A stretch of DNA of 64,000 bases from positions 23,192 to 87,191 of the forward strand of contig CAZMSC010000003.1 of the NCBI GenBank assembly GCA_964568845.1, given 5' to 3'. A program made the position numbers and the translations under genes. Below, in pieces: positions 9,039-17,853 of this stretch. The notes under the pieces were generated by a model that was not told where the DNA came from, made no database searches, and saw nothing but the letters and a program-made list of their open reading frames with translations. Each line of letters starts with the position of its first letter. Within the stretch, counting starts at the first letter, position 1. The stretch comes from DTBU01 sp964568845 (lineage in GTDB: Archaea > Thermoproteota > CALKCG01 > B24).

Positions 9039-9130
9039 AACCTCTACTAAGTTTAGAATAGAAGGAGAGGTTTATTAATTTTTAACTCTTAAGCTTAAGG
9101 CGTTCCTCTAGTCTTTTAACGATCAGTTAA

Positions 9131-9652
9131 TCAAAGTGTCAGACGTATAAGGGGGAAGTTGTCTTTCTGACGTAAAATTTTAAAGCCATGTCTCAGGTAG
9201 AAGGCTAATGGACCAGACGGGTTGTTTTCAGAGTCTGTCCGCGCGAAGGTTTCCACGGCTTTAAAGCCTCTCTTGCTGATTTCTTTTAAGAGCTCTTCAA
9301 GCATGACTGTTCCACGTCCTTTCCTCCGCTGGTCTTTCTCCGTTATGTAGAGACATGCGATGAATACGGCGTCTTCACTTGGAGGACCTGAAACATAGCT
9401 ATTTACACGTGGAAAATACTTTGCTGGTGCATACTGCATAAAACCTATCGCAACACCATTAAGACAGGCTATTTTAACGCAGTTTCCAAAAGCCTTCTCT
9501 ACGACGCTGAGCCATCTTAGCTTCTCTTTTTCCACATGATTTTTAGACGCCTCATGTTGTAATTCGCCGTTCGTCTGCCAGTAGAGGCAGAACCTGCACG
9601 ACGCAGGAACAGCTGGAAAGTTATGAATACTGATATTTTCAAAACTTAACAA
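9131..9652 (-). CDS. GNAT-family N-acetyltransferase
   Basis: 173 residues. The acetyl-CoA pyrophosphate-binding loop is visible as QRRKGRGTVMLEELLKE (about 111-127), followed by the beta-4/alpha-4 GNAT core ending in FYLRHGFKIL. The N-terminus has a CRFCLYWQ segment typical of a subgroup of archaeal and clostridial GNAT proteins of unknown substrate. Downstream of argH on the same strand but separated, so no operon is evident. Confidence 0.8.
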   Translation of the reverse strand: MLSFENISIHNFPAVPASCRFCLYWQTNGELQHEASKNHVEKEKLRWLSVVEKAFGNCVKIACLNGVAIGFMQYAPAKYFPRVNSYVSGPPSEDAVFIACLYITEKDQRRKGRGTVMLEELLKEISKRGFKAVETFARTDSENNPSGPLAFYLRHGFKILRQKDNFPLIRLTL

Positions 9653-9712
9653 GTTCTCACATTCTCATGCTCTATGTATTTATGCTTTACGACTTAAGTT
9701 TAAGAACCATTT

Positions 9713-11221
9713 CTAAGATCTCTCCATAGCCATTTTCCCCACAATCTCCATAGCGTTTTTCAGACTTTTTTCAACCCCTGCTTCCCTATCTTCTAAACGC
9801 TTGATCTCGTTTTCCAACATCTTTAACGTATTCTCTCTATATTCGAGAGCTTCTTTAACTATACTTGGACTGGGGCCTCCTATAACCCTCCTAACATCCA
9901 CGAACTTTTCTGGGTCTAATGCATTCTTAACTTCTTCATCTGTCAATTCTAATGGCTTACCGTAGACTTTCATTGAAACCTCGTTCAGAAGCCTACTGTC
10001 TATTTCATCCGGTTTAAGCCTTCTTTTTAGAGCTTCAAGCACCAATGCTCCAACTACCGTATGTGCAGTTCTAAAGGCCAACCCCTTTTTCCTCACCAGG
10101 AGGTCTGCAAGCTCTGTTGCTGTTGAAAAGCCTTCGAGTACACTTTTCCTCATAACTTCCCTATTGAATACGGCCTTCTCCAAGGCTCCAGATATTATTT
10201 TAAGCATGTATTTAACGGTTTCAATGGAATCCCACAGTCTTGGAGTAACCTCCTGCATATCTCTATTGTAGGTTAGAGGTAGGGCTTTAAGCATGGTTAA
10301 AGCCCCCATGAGGTTTCCGTAGATTCTACCGGCTTTAGCTCTAGTTATCTCCATCGTATCCGGGTTCTTCTTCTGAGGCATTATGCTACTAGTTGACGAG
10401 TATTCATCTGGAAGCTCTACAAATTTAAACTCCGAACTACTCCATAAGACTAACTCCTCAGCTATACGGCTTAAATTCGTCGCCAATATAGCTATGCTGG
10501 ATAGTGCTTCAAGAATGAAATCTCTGCTCGCAACAGCATCCATAGAGTTTTCAACGAGCCCATCGAAGCCTAGAAGCTCAGCAGTCCTAAAACGGTTTAT
10601 TGGAAAACCCGTCGTAGCTAGAGCGCATGCACCGAGGGGTGACCTGTTAACCCTCTTATAGACGTCTAGCAACCTCTCAAAGTCTCTGGTGAGGGCATCA
10701 AAGTGGGCCGTGAGGTGGTGGGCTAGGGTAACTGGTTGAGCATGCTGAGTGTGCGTATAGCCCGGCATAATCGTATTCAATTCTTCCAGGCTCCTGGTGT
10801 GTAATACTCTCAACAGGTTTAAAAGCTCTTTAAGTATTTCTACAACTTGGCTTCTAACAGTCAACCTTAGACACGTTGCAACCTCATCGTTTCTAGACCT
10901 GGCTGTATGCATTCTACCTCCGACGCTTTCACCGAGCTTCTCTATAACTCTAGATTCTATAGCCACGTGGATGTCTTCAAATGGACCCTTTACAAGCTCT
11001 TCATAGCCTAGACGCTCGATTTCCTCAAGCGCTTTGAGGATCGCTAAACCCTCTTCAGGTTTAATCACACCCTGTTCAGCAAGCATTATTACGTGGGCTT
11101 TATCAACCATTACGTCCGATTTGAATAGCCATCTATCTGCCTCAAGAGAGCTCGTATAGGCATCTACTTCCGGAGGTTTAAGTCCTTTTAACCGTCCTCT
11201 TCTTAAGATGTCTTGACTCAT
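9713..11221 (-). CDS. argH: Argininosuccinate lyase
   Basis: 502 residues; final step of arginine synthesis, splitting argininosuccinate to arginine and fumarate. Fumarase/aspartase superfamily features: HTARSRNDEVATCLRLT (about 105), the TPGYTHTQHAQPVT-like segment MPGYTHTQHAQPVTLAHH containing the catalytic-base region, and the signature SSIMPQKKNPD (about 279-289). C-terminal extension of about 40 helical residues compared with E. coli ArgH. Divergent from argG with 154 bases between, so both may share regulation. Confidence 0.96.
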   Translation of the reverse strand: MSQDILRRGRLKGLKPPEVDAYTSSLEADRWLFKSDVMVDKAHVIMLAEQGVIKPEEGLAILKALEEIERLGYEELVKGPFEDIHVAIESRVIEKLGESVGGRMHTARSRNDEVATCLRLTVRSQVVEILKELLNLLRVLHTRSLEELNTIMPGYTHTQHAQPVTLAHHLTAHFDALTRDFERLLDVYKRVNRSPLGACALATTGFPINRFRTAELLGFDGLVENSMDAVASRDFILEALSSIAILATNLSRIAEELVLWSSSEFKFVELPDEYSSTSSIMPQKKNPDTMEITRAKAGRIYGNLMGALTMLKALPLTYNRDMQEVTPRLWDSIETVKYMLKIISGALEKAVFNREVMRKSVLEGFSTATELADLLVRKKGLAFRTAHTVVGALVLEALKRRLKPDEIDSRLLNEVSMKVYGKPLELTDEEVKNALDPEKFVDVRRVIGGPSPSIVKEALEYRENTLKMLENEIKRLEDREAGVEKSLKNAMEIVGKMAMERS

Positions 11222-11332
11222 CAGAATCTATTCAGCATACTCTGCCGTTTATAAATAATAGCTTCAAGCTCAGTTTAAAAAACATTGGAGAACGTTGGCC
11301 TAGCCAAATGTATTTTCCACACTCTTTATATC

Positions 11333-11346
11333 GAAACTTTTATATT
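11333..11346 (+). promoter_or_regulatory. Promoter of argG
   Basis: CGAAACTTTTATAT is a TATA-like element about 35 bases before the argG start; GAGAGAGGGC at 11363-11372 is its Shine-Dalgarno region. Confidence 0.4.
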
Positions 11347-11375
11347 CTTCTTTCTCAAAGAAGAGAGAGGGCTTT

Positions 11376-12581
11376 TTGGAGTTAAAACCTCCTGCAAGAT
11401 ATGATGGAGAAACGGTGGTTTCAGCGTACAGCGGCGGTCTCGATTCAACGCTCGTAACAATACTTTTAAAAGAAGTCTACGGTTTTAAAGAAGTCATACC
11501 AGTGCTTGTAGACGTAGGTCAAGGCGGAGAAGAAATTCAAGTGGCTTTTGAGAGAGCTGAGAAGCTTAACCTAAACCCGATATTCTTCGACGCTAAAGAA
11601 GAATTTGTAAAAGAGTACGTTTTCAAGTGTATTAAGGCTAATGGAAGCTACGAGGGATACCCAATAGGCACTTCTATGAGCAGGGTTCTCATAGCTTCAA
11701 AATGCATAGAAGTCGCGAAGAAGTACGGCGCCAAGTATATGGCTCACGGATGTACCGGTAAGGGTAACGATCAGTTCAGAATGGAGATAACGGCTAAGTA
11801 CTTAAACCCTGATATATCGGTAGTGGCGCCTGTTAGAGAGCTTAACCTCACAAGAGCAGTAGAAGAAGAGTATCTTAAGAAGTATGGGATAACGCCTAAG
11901 CCTAGGAAGGGGAAGCTCGGCGGCGATATAAACTTATGGAGCCACTCGATAGGGAGTGGACAGGTTGAGGACTTAGAGTCCCAGTATCCTGAAGATTACA
12001 TATGGACTGTTCCACCCGAGGAGGCCCCAGAAAAGCCTAGAGAAGTCGTTATAGAGTTTAAGGGCGGAGTCCCAGTTAGAGTGGATGACATTAAAGACCC
12101 AGTTGAAATAATACTATACCTTAACAGGGTCGGCGGAGAAAACGGCGTTGGACGTATAGATATACTTGAAGATGGAATGATAGGTTTAAAGTCTAGAGAA
12201 CTTTATGAGGCTCCAGCCGCTACGATACTCCTTAAGACGCACCTAGACTTGGAGCATTTAACTTTGACTAAAGAGGAGCTTAGAACCAAGCGTGAAGTTG
12301 ATAGGCTTTGGGCTGACATGGTTTACCACGCCATGTGGTATCATCCTCTTAGAAGAGACTTAGATGCTTTCATAGACTCATGTGAGCGATACGTTAACGG
12401 CACCGTTTGGGTTAAGCTCTACAAGGGTAACGTAGACATCATCAAACGTGAGTCACCATACTCACTGTTCTCACCGGAGATGAGGAGCCTTAAAAGAGCC
12501 GGCTTCGACCAGAGGGATTCAACTGGAGCTGTTAGAATAGCCTCACTTCTATACCAATTGCTCGGTAAACTCGACAGGTAA
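11376..12581 (+). CDS. argG: Argininosuccinate synthase
   Basis: 401 residues. Joins citrulline and aspartate using ATP. The PP-loop SAYSGGLDSTL is at about 16-26; the citrulline/aspartate-binding region includes HGCTGKGNDQFRME (about 124-137) and SHSIGSGQ-type loop. TTG start preceded by GAGAGAGGG. Pairs with argH across a divergent promoter region. No carbamoyl- or ornithine-pathway gene is close. Confidence 0.96.
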   Translation: MELKPPARYDGETVVSAYSGGLDSTLVTILLKEVYGFKEVIPVLVDVGQGGEEIQVAFERAEKLNLNPIFFDAKEEFVKEYVFKCIKANGSYEGYPIGTSMSRVLIASKCIEVAKKYGAKYMAHGCTGKGNDQFRMEITAKYLNPDISVVAPVRELNLTRAVEEEYLKKYGITPKPRKGKLGGDINLWSHSIGSGQVEDLESQYPEDYIWTVPPEEAPEKPREVVIEFKGGVPVRVDDIKDPVEIILYLNRVGGENGVGRIDILEDGMIGLKSRELYEAPAATILLKTHLDLEHLTLTKEELRTKREVDRLWADMVYHAMWYHPLRRDLDAFIDSCERYVNGTVWVKLYKGNVDIIKRESPYSLFSPEMRSLKRAGFDQRDSTGAVRIASLLYQLLGKLDR

Positions 12582-12633
12582 AATACTCCCATTTATTTTT
12601 TAGCAAATTTTAAGTCTCTAATCTTATAGAGAC

Positions 12634-13893
12634 TTGCTTGAATTGATTAAACTGTTCTTTTACGGTGGTGTTGGAGGAGTCATAGGTGGAAATCAAATCC
12701 TGCTAGAGGACGGATCTACTAGGATACTCCTCGACTACGGGTTGAACTATTCACTTTGGAGAGACTACTTTGAATACGTGTTTGCAGAGCCTGGGAGCGT
12801 GAAGGAGCTTGAAATGGTGGGGCTTATCCCACAGGTGGAGGTTTTAAGAGGTTTAGACGCGTGCTTCATAACGCACCCCCACGGTGACCACTACGGTATG
12901 ATGACAACTCTACCCGATGAAAACGTCCAAGTATACACTGGTGAAGTTTCACGGCGTATAATAGAGTCTAAGCTTAAGACGCGGCGTAAGAGGAGGTTTG
13001 AGAAGATTGAACACTTGGATTTTAAAGCCGTACATTCGGGCTATAGGGTGAACGTAGGCTCTATAACCGTGGAGTTTCAAGCAGTAGACCACAGTATTCC
13101 GGGATCCTACTCTCTAATAGTTGAAACGTCCTCCGGCTCGTTGCTGTACATGGGGGATTTTAGAACACACGGGGTTTTTAAACCCAAGGTTGACGTTTTC
13201 AAATTGGCTTTAGACCGACAGGTTAAAGCGGTCATCTGCGAAGGCACGAATGTAGGCCAGCTCTGCTCACCATTGTCGGAGAAGGATGTTGAAAACGGCA
13301 TGGTGAGGATCCTATCTGAATGCAACAGTCTAGCGATAGTTGACATGTCTCCGGGAGATGTAGATAGGTTGAGGACTGTATGTAAAGTCGCCTCTACTTT
13401 AAACAGAAACATGGTTGTTACTAAACGCCATAGAGCCGTTCTAGAAGCCCTACAGGGAGTTGAGGGTTTAAATGCTCCAGAAGTCGGCAAGGATGTTTTA
13501 GACTATGAGGATGCTGGTGAAGAGCTACGTAAGAGGCCTTCAGAGTACATTCTATGCACTTCATTCTACAATCTTAGAGAAGTTGTAGACCTGTCTCCTC
13601 CCCCCGGAAGCATATACGTGTTGAGTTCTTCTGAGCCGTTTGAAGAGGAGACTTTCATAGCCTTCAAAAGACTACAGAACTGGCTCAACCTACTGGGCGC
13701 AGAAGCCTACCATATACATTCTTCAGGCCACGCATATCCATGGGAGCTCAGAAGAGGCTTGATGACGCTTAGAGAGCTACCTGGATTAAAACTATTCCCC
13801 GTACATACGGAATACCCTGAAGCCTTTAGAAGCATGTTTAACAGGTTTTTCGAAGTTATCGTACCGATCAGAGGGGCTTGCTACGCGATCTAG
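12634..13893 (+). CDS. Metallo-beta-lactamase fold hydrolase, RNase J-like
   Basis: 419 residues. Metal-binding motif THPHGDHYG near residue 75 (HxHxDH pattern), a later metal ligand in YMGDFRTHG (about 172), and RNase J-like motifs near the C-terminus: SSGHAYPWEL (about 366) and LFPVHTEYPEAF (about 390), resembling the SGHA and PVHGE motifs of RNase J. Probably a ribonuclease or related phosphodiesterase acting in the cytoplasm. The middle is shorter and more divergent than bona fide RNase J. TTG start. Its last 26 bases overlap the convergent HAD gene. Confidence 0.75.
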   Translation: MLELIKLFFYGGVGGVIGGNQILLEDGSTRILLDYGLNYSLWRDYFEYVFAEPGSVKELEMVGLIPQVEVLRGLDACFITHPHGDHYGMMTTLPDENVQVYTGEVSRRIIESKLKTRRKRRFEKIEHLDFKAVHSGYRVNVGSITVEFQAVDHSIPGSYSLIVETSSGSLLYMGDFRTHGVFKPKVDVFKLALDRQVKAVICEGTNVGQLCSPLSEKDVENGMVRILSECNSLAIVDMSPGDVDRLRTVCKVASTLNRNMVVTKRHRAVLEALQGVEGLNAPEVGKDVLDYEDAGEELRKRPSEYILCTSFYNLREVVDLSPPPGSIYVLSSSEPFEEETFIAFKRLQNWLNLLGAEAYHIHSSGHAYPWELRRGLMTLRELPGLKLFPVHTEYPEAFRSMFNRFFEVIVPIRGACYAI

Positions 13894-14533
13894 AGAGAAG
13901 CTCTACCAGTTTAGAGACAGTGTTTGAAAGGCTTCCAAATACGACTATGTCCGCGTTTTCAGCAACATCTTTAGATTTAGGGTTGAAGGCTATACTCAGC
14001 CCTACGACTTTAAAGAGGCTTATGTTCGACTCATCGTCTCCGACGGCTATGCACTCTTCTCTTCCAACTCCAAACCTACGTATAACGTTATCGAGCACCT
14101 TATCTTTCTCACCATGAGCTACTGTAACATCCACTTCACCAGTTAACAACCCGTTTCTAACTATGAGCCTATTCGCTTCTGCAAAATCCAAATCGAGGTC
14201 TAACATCGCTTTATCAGCTAAAACCGATAAACCAGCACTTATGACGCCCACTTTACAGCCTGATCTCTTAAACCAGTTGACGGTTTCATAAGCATCTTCA
14301 ACATACCCTATCTCTGAGGTAAGCTCTTCGATCAGTTTAAACGGCACACCCCTCCACAGCGACACGTCTAAACGGGCCCAAGTCGCATAGTCCACTTCAC
14401 CTCTGTAGAACATTTCAGCGTACAGCTTGGCTTTACCCCAAGTGCCCAATTTCACGTGTAGAAAACGCCATACACTGTCTACGTTTACCAGAGTCCCATC
14501 CAAGTCGAAAACGACGAGCTTGAAACGATCCAT
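13868..14533 (-). CDS. HAD-superfamily phosphatase (phosphoserine phosphatase-like)
   Basis: 221 residues. Motif I FDLDGTLVNVDS (residues 9-20) with both catalytic aspartates, motif II GVISAGLS (about 97), motif III lysine region GEKDKVLDNVIRRFG, and motif IV AVGDDESNISLF (about 165). The helical cap is of the SerB type, so serine-phosphate or a related small phosphomonoester is the likely substrate; not proven. The 3' end overlaps the convergent RNase J-like gene. Confidence 0.8.
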   Translation of the reverse strand: MDRFKLVVFDLDGTLVNVDSVWRFLHVKLGTWGKAKLYAEMFYRGEVDYATWARLDVSLWRGVPFKLIEELTSEIGYVEDAYETVNWFKRSGCKVGVISAGLSVLADKAMLDLDLDFAEANRLIVRNGLLTGEVDVTVAHGEKDKVLDNVIRRFGVGREECIAVGDDESNISLFKVVGLSIAFNPKSKDVAENADIVVFGSLSNTVSKLVELLSRSRSKPL

Positions 14534-14604
14534 ACCCGTATATTAACTACCCACCGACAGTTTAAACTTTTCCCAAGAAAAGTTTAAACGTCGAAAACAG
14601 TTGC

Positions 14605-14757
14605 CTACACGCATTTTCTGAACAGCACCATTCCGTTAAATGCAGTCACATATTCGAACCCTGCTCCTATGAGCTTTAAAGCCTCCTCTATAGATGAAGC
14701 CATCTTAGCATAGAATCCGCCGTCCTCGTATTGAAAAAACGCCCTCTCCATGTTCAT
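14605..14757 (-). pseudogene. C-terminal relic of an archaeal tyrosine integrase
   Basis: 50 codons. The sequence SSIEEALKLIGAGFEYV followed by MVLFRK closely resembles the tail found after the catalytic domain in many archaeal tyrosine recombinases (pattern: EEA-x-LIEAGFEYV ... LFRKRK). The catalytic Arg, His and Tyr regions are absent. This is family recognition from memory, not an alignment, so moderate confidence. Confidence 0.5.
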
Positions 14758-14988
14758 GCAAACCATCGCGCCCCGTATGTTCCATATCCAAACATTTCTT
14801 TGACATCTATAATCCCAATCTCATGACACCCCACCGCCTCCCAATACCCAACTACCAGGCATCCCTTATCTTCAGAAGCCTTGGGTCGTTGAAGCCTGCA
14901 ACAGCACTCAAAGACCCATCTATTATCCATCCCAGCTACTACGGTTGAAATATTCTTCATGGAAACCACTACGGTAGTGATCACCCGG

Positions 14989-15036
14989 ATTTCCGCAGCG
15001 GAAATATTTTCTCCGCAGATTTCAGCAGCGGAAATC
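14989..15036. repeat. Two tandem palindromes, operator- or att-like
   Basis: First unit 14989-15005 is ATTTCCGC-A-GCGGAAAT, a perfect 8-base inverted repeat around one base. Second unit 15018-15036 is GATTTCAGC-A-GCGGAAATC with one mismatch. Their centres are 30 bases apart, near three helical turns. They lie about 190 bases upstream of the arginine decarboxylase gene and beside the integrase relic. Confidence 0.55.
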
Positions 15037-15226
15037 TCAACGCCTCCACCCCCTCAAATCATCCGTCATGATGCCGCTTTTAAGCTACAACATAAACCGA
15101 CTCCCAGCCTCAGGCAAAACACACCATAACCACTCTAAAGGAGAAAAATAAAACAGGAATTAAATGCGACGAAAACCCCTTTCTCTAAGCTTTTCCGAGA
15201 AAAAAGGTTATATAACTGTTTTCTAG

Positions 15227-15721
15227 ATGAAACTTTCCGGTTTAACATTGACTCCGAAAAAGTTCTTTGTCACAGCAGGTAGAGGTTTAAGTAAAGTATC
15301 TAAGCTTAACGCCTTCGACAGGGCTTTAATAGACGCAGGTATTGGAAATTGCAACCTAGTACCAGTAAGCTCTATTCTACCTGGTGGAGCTGAAGAGTGC
15401 GGATTATGCGATATCCCAGCTGGGTCTATAGTTTTCGTCGTTATGGCTAAGATGGATGGGTCTGAGGGTGAAACGTTGGGCGCGGGAATAGCATGGGCCT
15501 GGGAGGAGAACGGAAGATTCGGCATAGTCGTTGAAGCCCACGATAATATGGATCATGAGAGGCTTAAAACAGCTTTAAACGATAGGCTTAACGAAATGGC
15601 CGTCATGAGAGGCATCAAACTTAAAAACGTTAAGTATAGAGTTGAAAGCTTAAACGTTCCCAAGGGGTTTTACGGCTCAGTCGTAGCGGCTTTAGTATTC
15701 CTCCCCCAGAACATGACATAG
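15227..15721 (+). CDS. pdaD: Pyruvoyl-dependent arginine decarboxylase
   Basis: 164 residues, full length. Self-cleaves between serines in LVPVSSILPGG (about 45-55) to form the pyruvoyl group, then converts arginine to agmatine. In archaea agmatine is the precursor of polyamines and of agmatidine in tRNA-Ile. Other family features: SIVFVVMAKMDG and GAGIAWAW. No agmatinase or agmatine ureohydrolase is adjacent. Lies downstream of the scar region with palindromes. Confidence 0.93.
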   Translation: MKLSGLTLTPKKFFVTAGRGLSKVSKLNAFDRALIDAGIGNCNLVPVSSILPGGAEECGLCDIPAGSIVFVVMAKMDGSEGETLGAGIAWAWEENGRFGIVVEAHDNMDHERLKTALNDRLNEMAVMRGIKLKNVKYRVESLNVPKGFYGSVVAALVFLPQNMT

Positions 15722-15836
15722 TAGGATTGCATGGCCGTTTATGGATGTATGCGGCTCCCCCCATTATTTCACAAAGACTTCCCCATCGAGCTTTAGGATA
15801 AATCTATTAAACTGCTGATTAAGATTTCAATGTTAA

Positions 15837-16925
15837 GTGGGCGTTGTGTTTAAACGGAGAATCCTACTAGTTATACTTATAGCTTTCTCAACAACAACTT
15901 TAATATCGACCCTCATGCTCCTAAGAGACCCGCTTATACTGCACCCCGAGCTCAGAGGCATTAAGAAGCCAACGCTGAACTTAGAGCATATTCCAAAACT
16001 CGTACTCGCATTCTACTACCCATGGTACGGTACACCCGAGGGGCCTACGGGATTTTGGAGACACTGGGATGAAGGTGGACATAACCCCGACTTGTTTCTA
16101 GATGGTAGGAGAGACTTAGGTGCAACCGACTACCCTATTAATGGACCCTACGATTCTAAAGATGAACATGTTATAGCCTGGCACTTCAAGCTTGCAGAAG
16201 AGGCCGGCATAGACGGTTTCATAGTTAGCTGGTGGGGTTTTGAAACGTTTGAAGATGAGGTTTTCCGCATAATGTTGAAGGCCGCCGAGGAAGCTAATAC
16301 CTCCGTAAAATTGACCGTATACTATGAGATTATCCACGGAGGTAGAGATGAAGCCGTTAAAGATATTGAGCGGATCCTCCGAGATTACGGAAGCCAAGAA
16401 GCCTTCCTCAAAGTTCAAGAGCACCCTGTGGTCTTCATATACTCTAGAGCCCTACACCAGTTAAGTTATAGGGATTGGGATTACGTGATCAGAAAAGTAC
16501 GTTACGATGGGTTTAAAGTCCTACTAATAGCCGATAGTTTCGACGAAGATGCGGCTGAAGTATTCGATGGATTGCACACGTACAACCCAGTTGGAATACT
16601 ACATGGAGGTGGAAACTTGAAAGACGTATACTTTAACGCTAAGACCGTAGCCGATAAGTATGGTGTCATATTCTCAGCCACAGCATTACCGGGATACGAT
16701 GATACCCATATAAGACAGCCTGGACTCACATACCCCCGGAGGGGCGGCGACACCTACAGGGAGACTTGGGAGGCCGTTTACGAATCTAACGCGAATTGGG
16801 CGCTTATATGCTCATGGAATGAGTGGCATGAAGGCAGTGAAGTAGAGCCGAGTTTAGAGTATGGAGGATTATACTTGAATATTACGGCTGAGAACGCGGG
16901 GAGGTTTAAAGGCTCCTCTGATTAG
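15837..16925 (+). CDS. Membrane-anchored GH99-like glycoside hydrolase
   Basis: 362 residues. Residues 7-27 are a hydrophobic signal anchor, so the enzyme faces outside. The rest matches the GH99-like (endo-alpha-mannanase/mannosidase type) fold: YYPWYGTPEGPTGFWRHWDE (about 60-79), SWWGFETFEDE (about 130), and the terminal SWNEWHEGSEVEPSLE (about 325), a strong family mark. Likely cleaves surface or environmental glycans. GTG start at 15837; another GTG three codons later is possible. Convergent with the PAC2 gene, overlapping by four bases. Confidence 0.8.
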   Translation: MGVVFKRRILLVILIAFSTTTLISTLMLLRDPLILHPELRGIKKPTLNLEHIPKLVLAFYYPWYGTPEGPTGFWRHWDEGGHNPDLFLDGRRDLGATDYPINGPYDSKDEHVIAWHFKLAEEAGIDGFIVSWWGFETFEDEVFRIMLKAAEEANTSVKLTVYYEIIHGGRDEAVKDIERILRDYGSQEAFLKVQEHPVVFIYSRALHQLSYRDWDYVIRKVRYDGFKVLLIADSFDEDAAEVFDGLHTYNPVGILHGGGNLKDVYFNAKTVADKYGVIFSATALPGYDDTHIRQPGLTYPRRGGDTYRETWEAVYESNANWALICSWNEWHEGSEVEPSLEYGGLYLNITAENAGRFKGSSD

Positions 16926-17695
16926 CTTATGTATGTTATACTCTCCCCCTTCATCCTATCTATCGTCTTCTCAAGACTTTTCATCTCGGCTTCAACTTCT
17001 GAAATCGCTTCACCTATTTCGCCGAGTATGTCTCTTTTAAGACCTTCCAAGGGTATTTCCACGTTGAAAAGCTTACTTAAAACTTTGAGAACCTCTCCGG
17101 CTGACCTAATATCAACAACGTAGCCCGACGTCTCTCCGAGAAGACATATACCAGTCAAATCGTAGAATTCAGCTAAACCCACGATTATCCCAGCCAATCC
17201 GACTATCGGGTTACCCCATCCACCCACCCTAACACCTGCATTTTTAAGCTGTTCAAGTGTTTCACGTTTCGTTGAAGCACCTATTACCATTGGAGTCGGG
17301 TTTTTTGAAATGCTCTGGTAGCCTCCCAAAGCTATAACCGTGTCAACACCCTTCTCTTTGACGTAGTTTAAAAGCTCGGAGACAATTATATAACCGCCTT
17401 CAATACTTTGAGGCTGAGCATCTCCGGTTAAAAGTAGAAGATCTCTACCGTTTTCCTTCGGGCTACCCCAGTAGTATAGTTCAAGCCTCAGAAGCCTAAC
17501 AATACCATTTTCATCAGACAAAACATGGTATGGGAAGTACGGCGAATAAAACTCTGCGATTTTCTCAGCCTTTAAAACGTTAACCATGTGGATGACGGCT
17601 AATTTACCGATGTAGCCTAAGCCTGGAAAACCAGCTATGAGTACGGGGTTTCTAGGCTGTATTTTCCTAAGCTCTCTGATTTCAACCTTTCTCAA
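16922..17695 (-). CDS. PAC2-family protein (proteasome assembly chaperone-like, COG2047)
   Basis: 257 residues. Family landmarks: VLIAGFPGLGYIGKLAVIHM (about 18-37), LLLLTGDAQPQ (about 85), DTVIALGGYQ and GLAGIIVGLAE. The C-terminus (about 205-250) is a predicted coiled coil. TTG start overlaps the nop10 stop (TTGA), with AGGGG upstream, so it is translationally coupled. Archaeal PAC2 proteins commonly sit behind nop10; role in proteasome assembly is inferred from eukaryotic homologues. Confidence 0.88.
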   Translation of the reverse strand: MRKVEIRELRKIQPRNPVLIAGFPGLGYIGKLAVIHMVNVLKAEKIAEFYSPYFPYHVLSDENGIVRLLRLELYYWGSPKENGRDLLLLTGDAQPQSIEGGYIIVSELLNYVKEKGVDTVIALGGYQSISKNPTPMVIGASTKRETLEQLKNAGVRVGGWGNPIVGLAGIIVGLAEFYDLTGICLLGETSGYVVDIRSAGEVLKVLSKLFNVEIPLEGLKRDILGEIGEAISEVEAEMKSLEKTIDRMKGESITYIS

Positions 17696-17853
17696 GAGGA
17701 ACCCCTAGCCTTTACCCTGTAAACTTCAAACTTATTGTGGAGAGAAAACTTCGCAGGGTGAGGTACTCTAACTTCTCCCCCACAATAGGGACATGCATCT
17801 TGCCTAAGGGTGTAAGCTGAACACTTTACACACTTCCTTAAAAGCCAAACCAT
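17692..17853 (-). CDS. nop10: H/ACA ribonucleoprotein subunit Nop10
   Basis: 53 residues. Zinc ribbon RKCVKCSAYTLR then CPYCGGEVRV, followed by the Nop10 signature HPAKFSLHNKFEVYR, which wraps on Cbf5. Part of the H/ACA RNP that guides pseudouridylation and rRNA processing. Its ATG overlaps the aIF2-alpha stop (TAATG) and its stop overlaps the PAC2 start: classic coupled archaeal cluster. Confidence 0.95.
   Translation of the reverse strand: MVWLLRKCVKCSAYTLRQDACPYCGGEVRVPHPAKFSLHNKFEVYRVKARGSS

Larger units (their letters stand above)
14534..15226. other. Decayed mobile-element scar upstream of the arginine decarboxylase gene
   Basis: Nearly 700 bases without an intact gene. It contains an integrase-tail relic (14605-14757, minus), a frame at 14754-14984 (minus) with no family match, and two adjacent palindromes at 14989-15036. 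TATA-like GTTATATAA lies at 15208-15216, very close to the next start. Confidence 0.5.

Noticed and set aside
8651..9040. 129-codon minus-strand ORF over the GH3 end and tRNA
   Set aside because: Runs through the tRNA gene and the FnIII domain coding; shadow.
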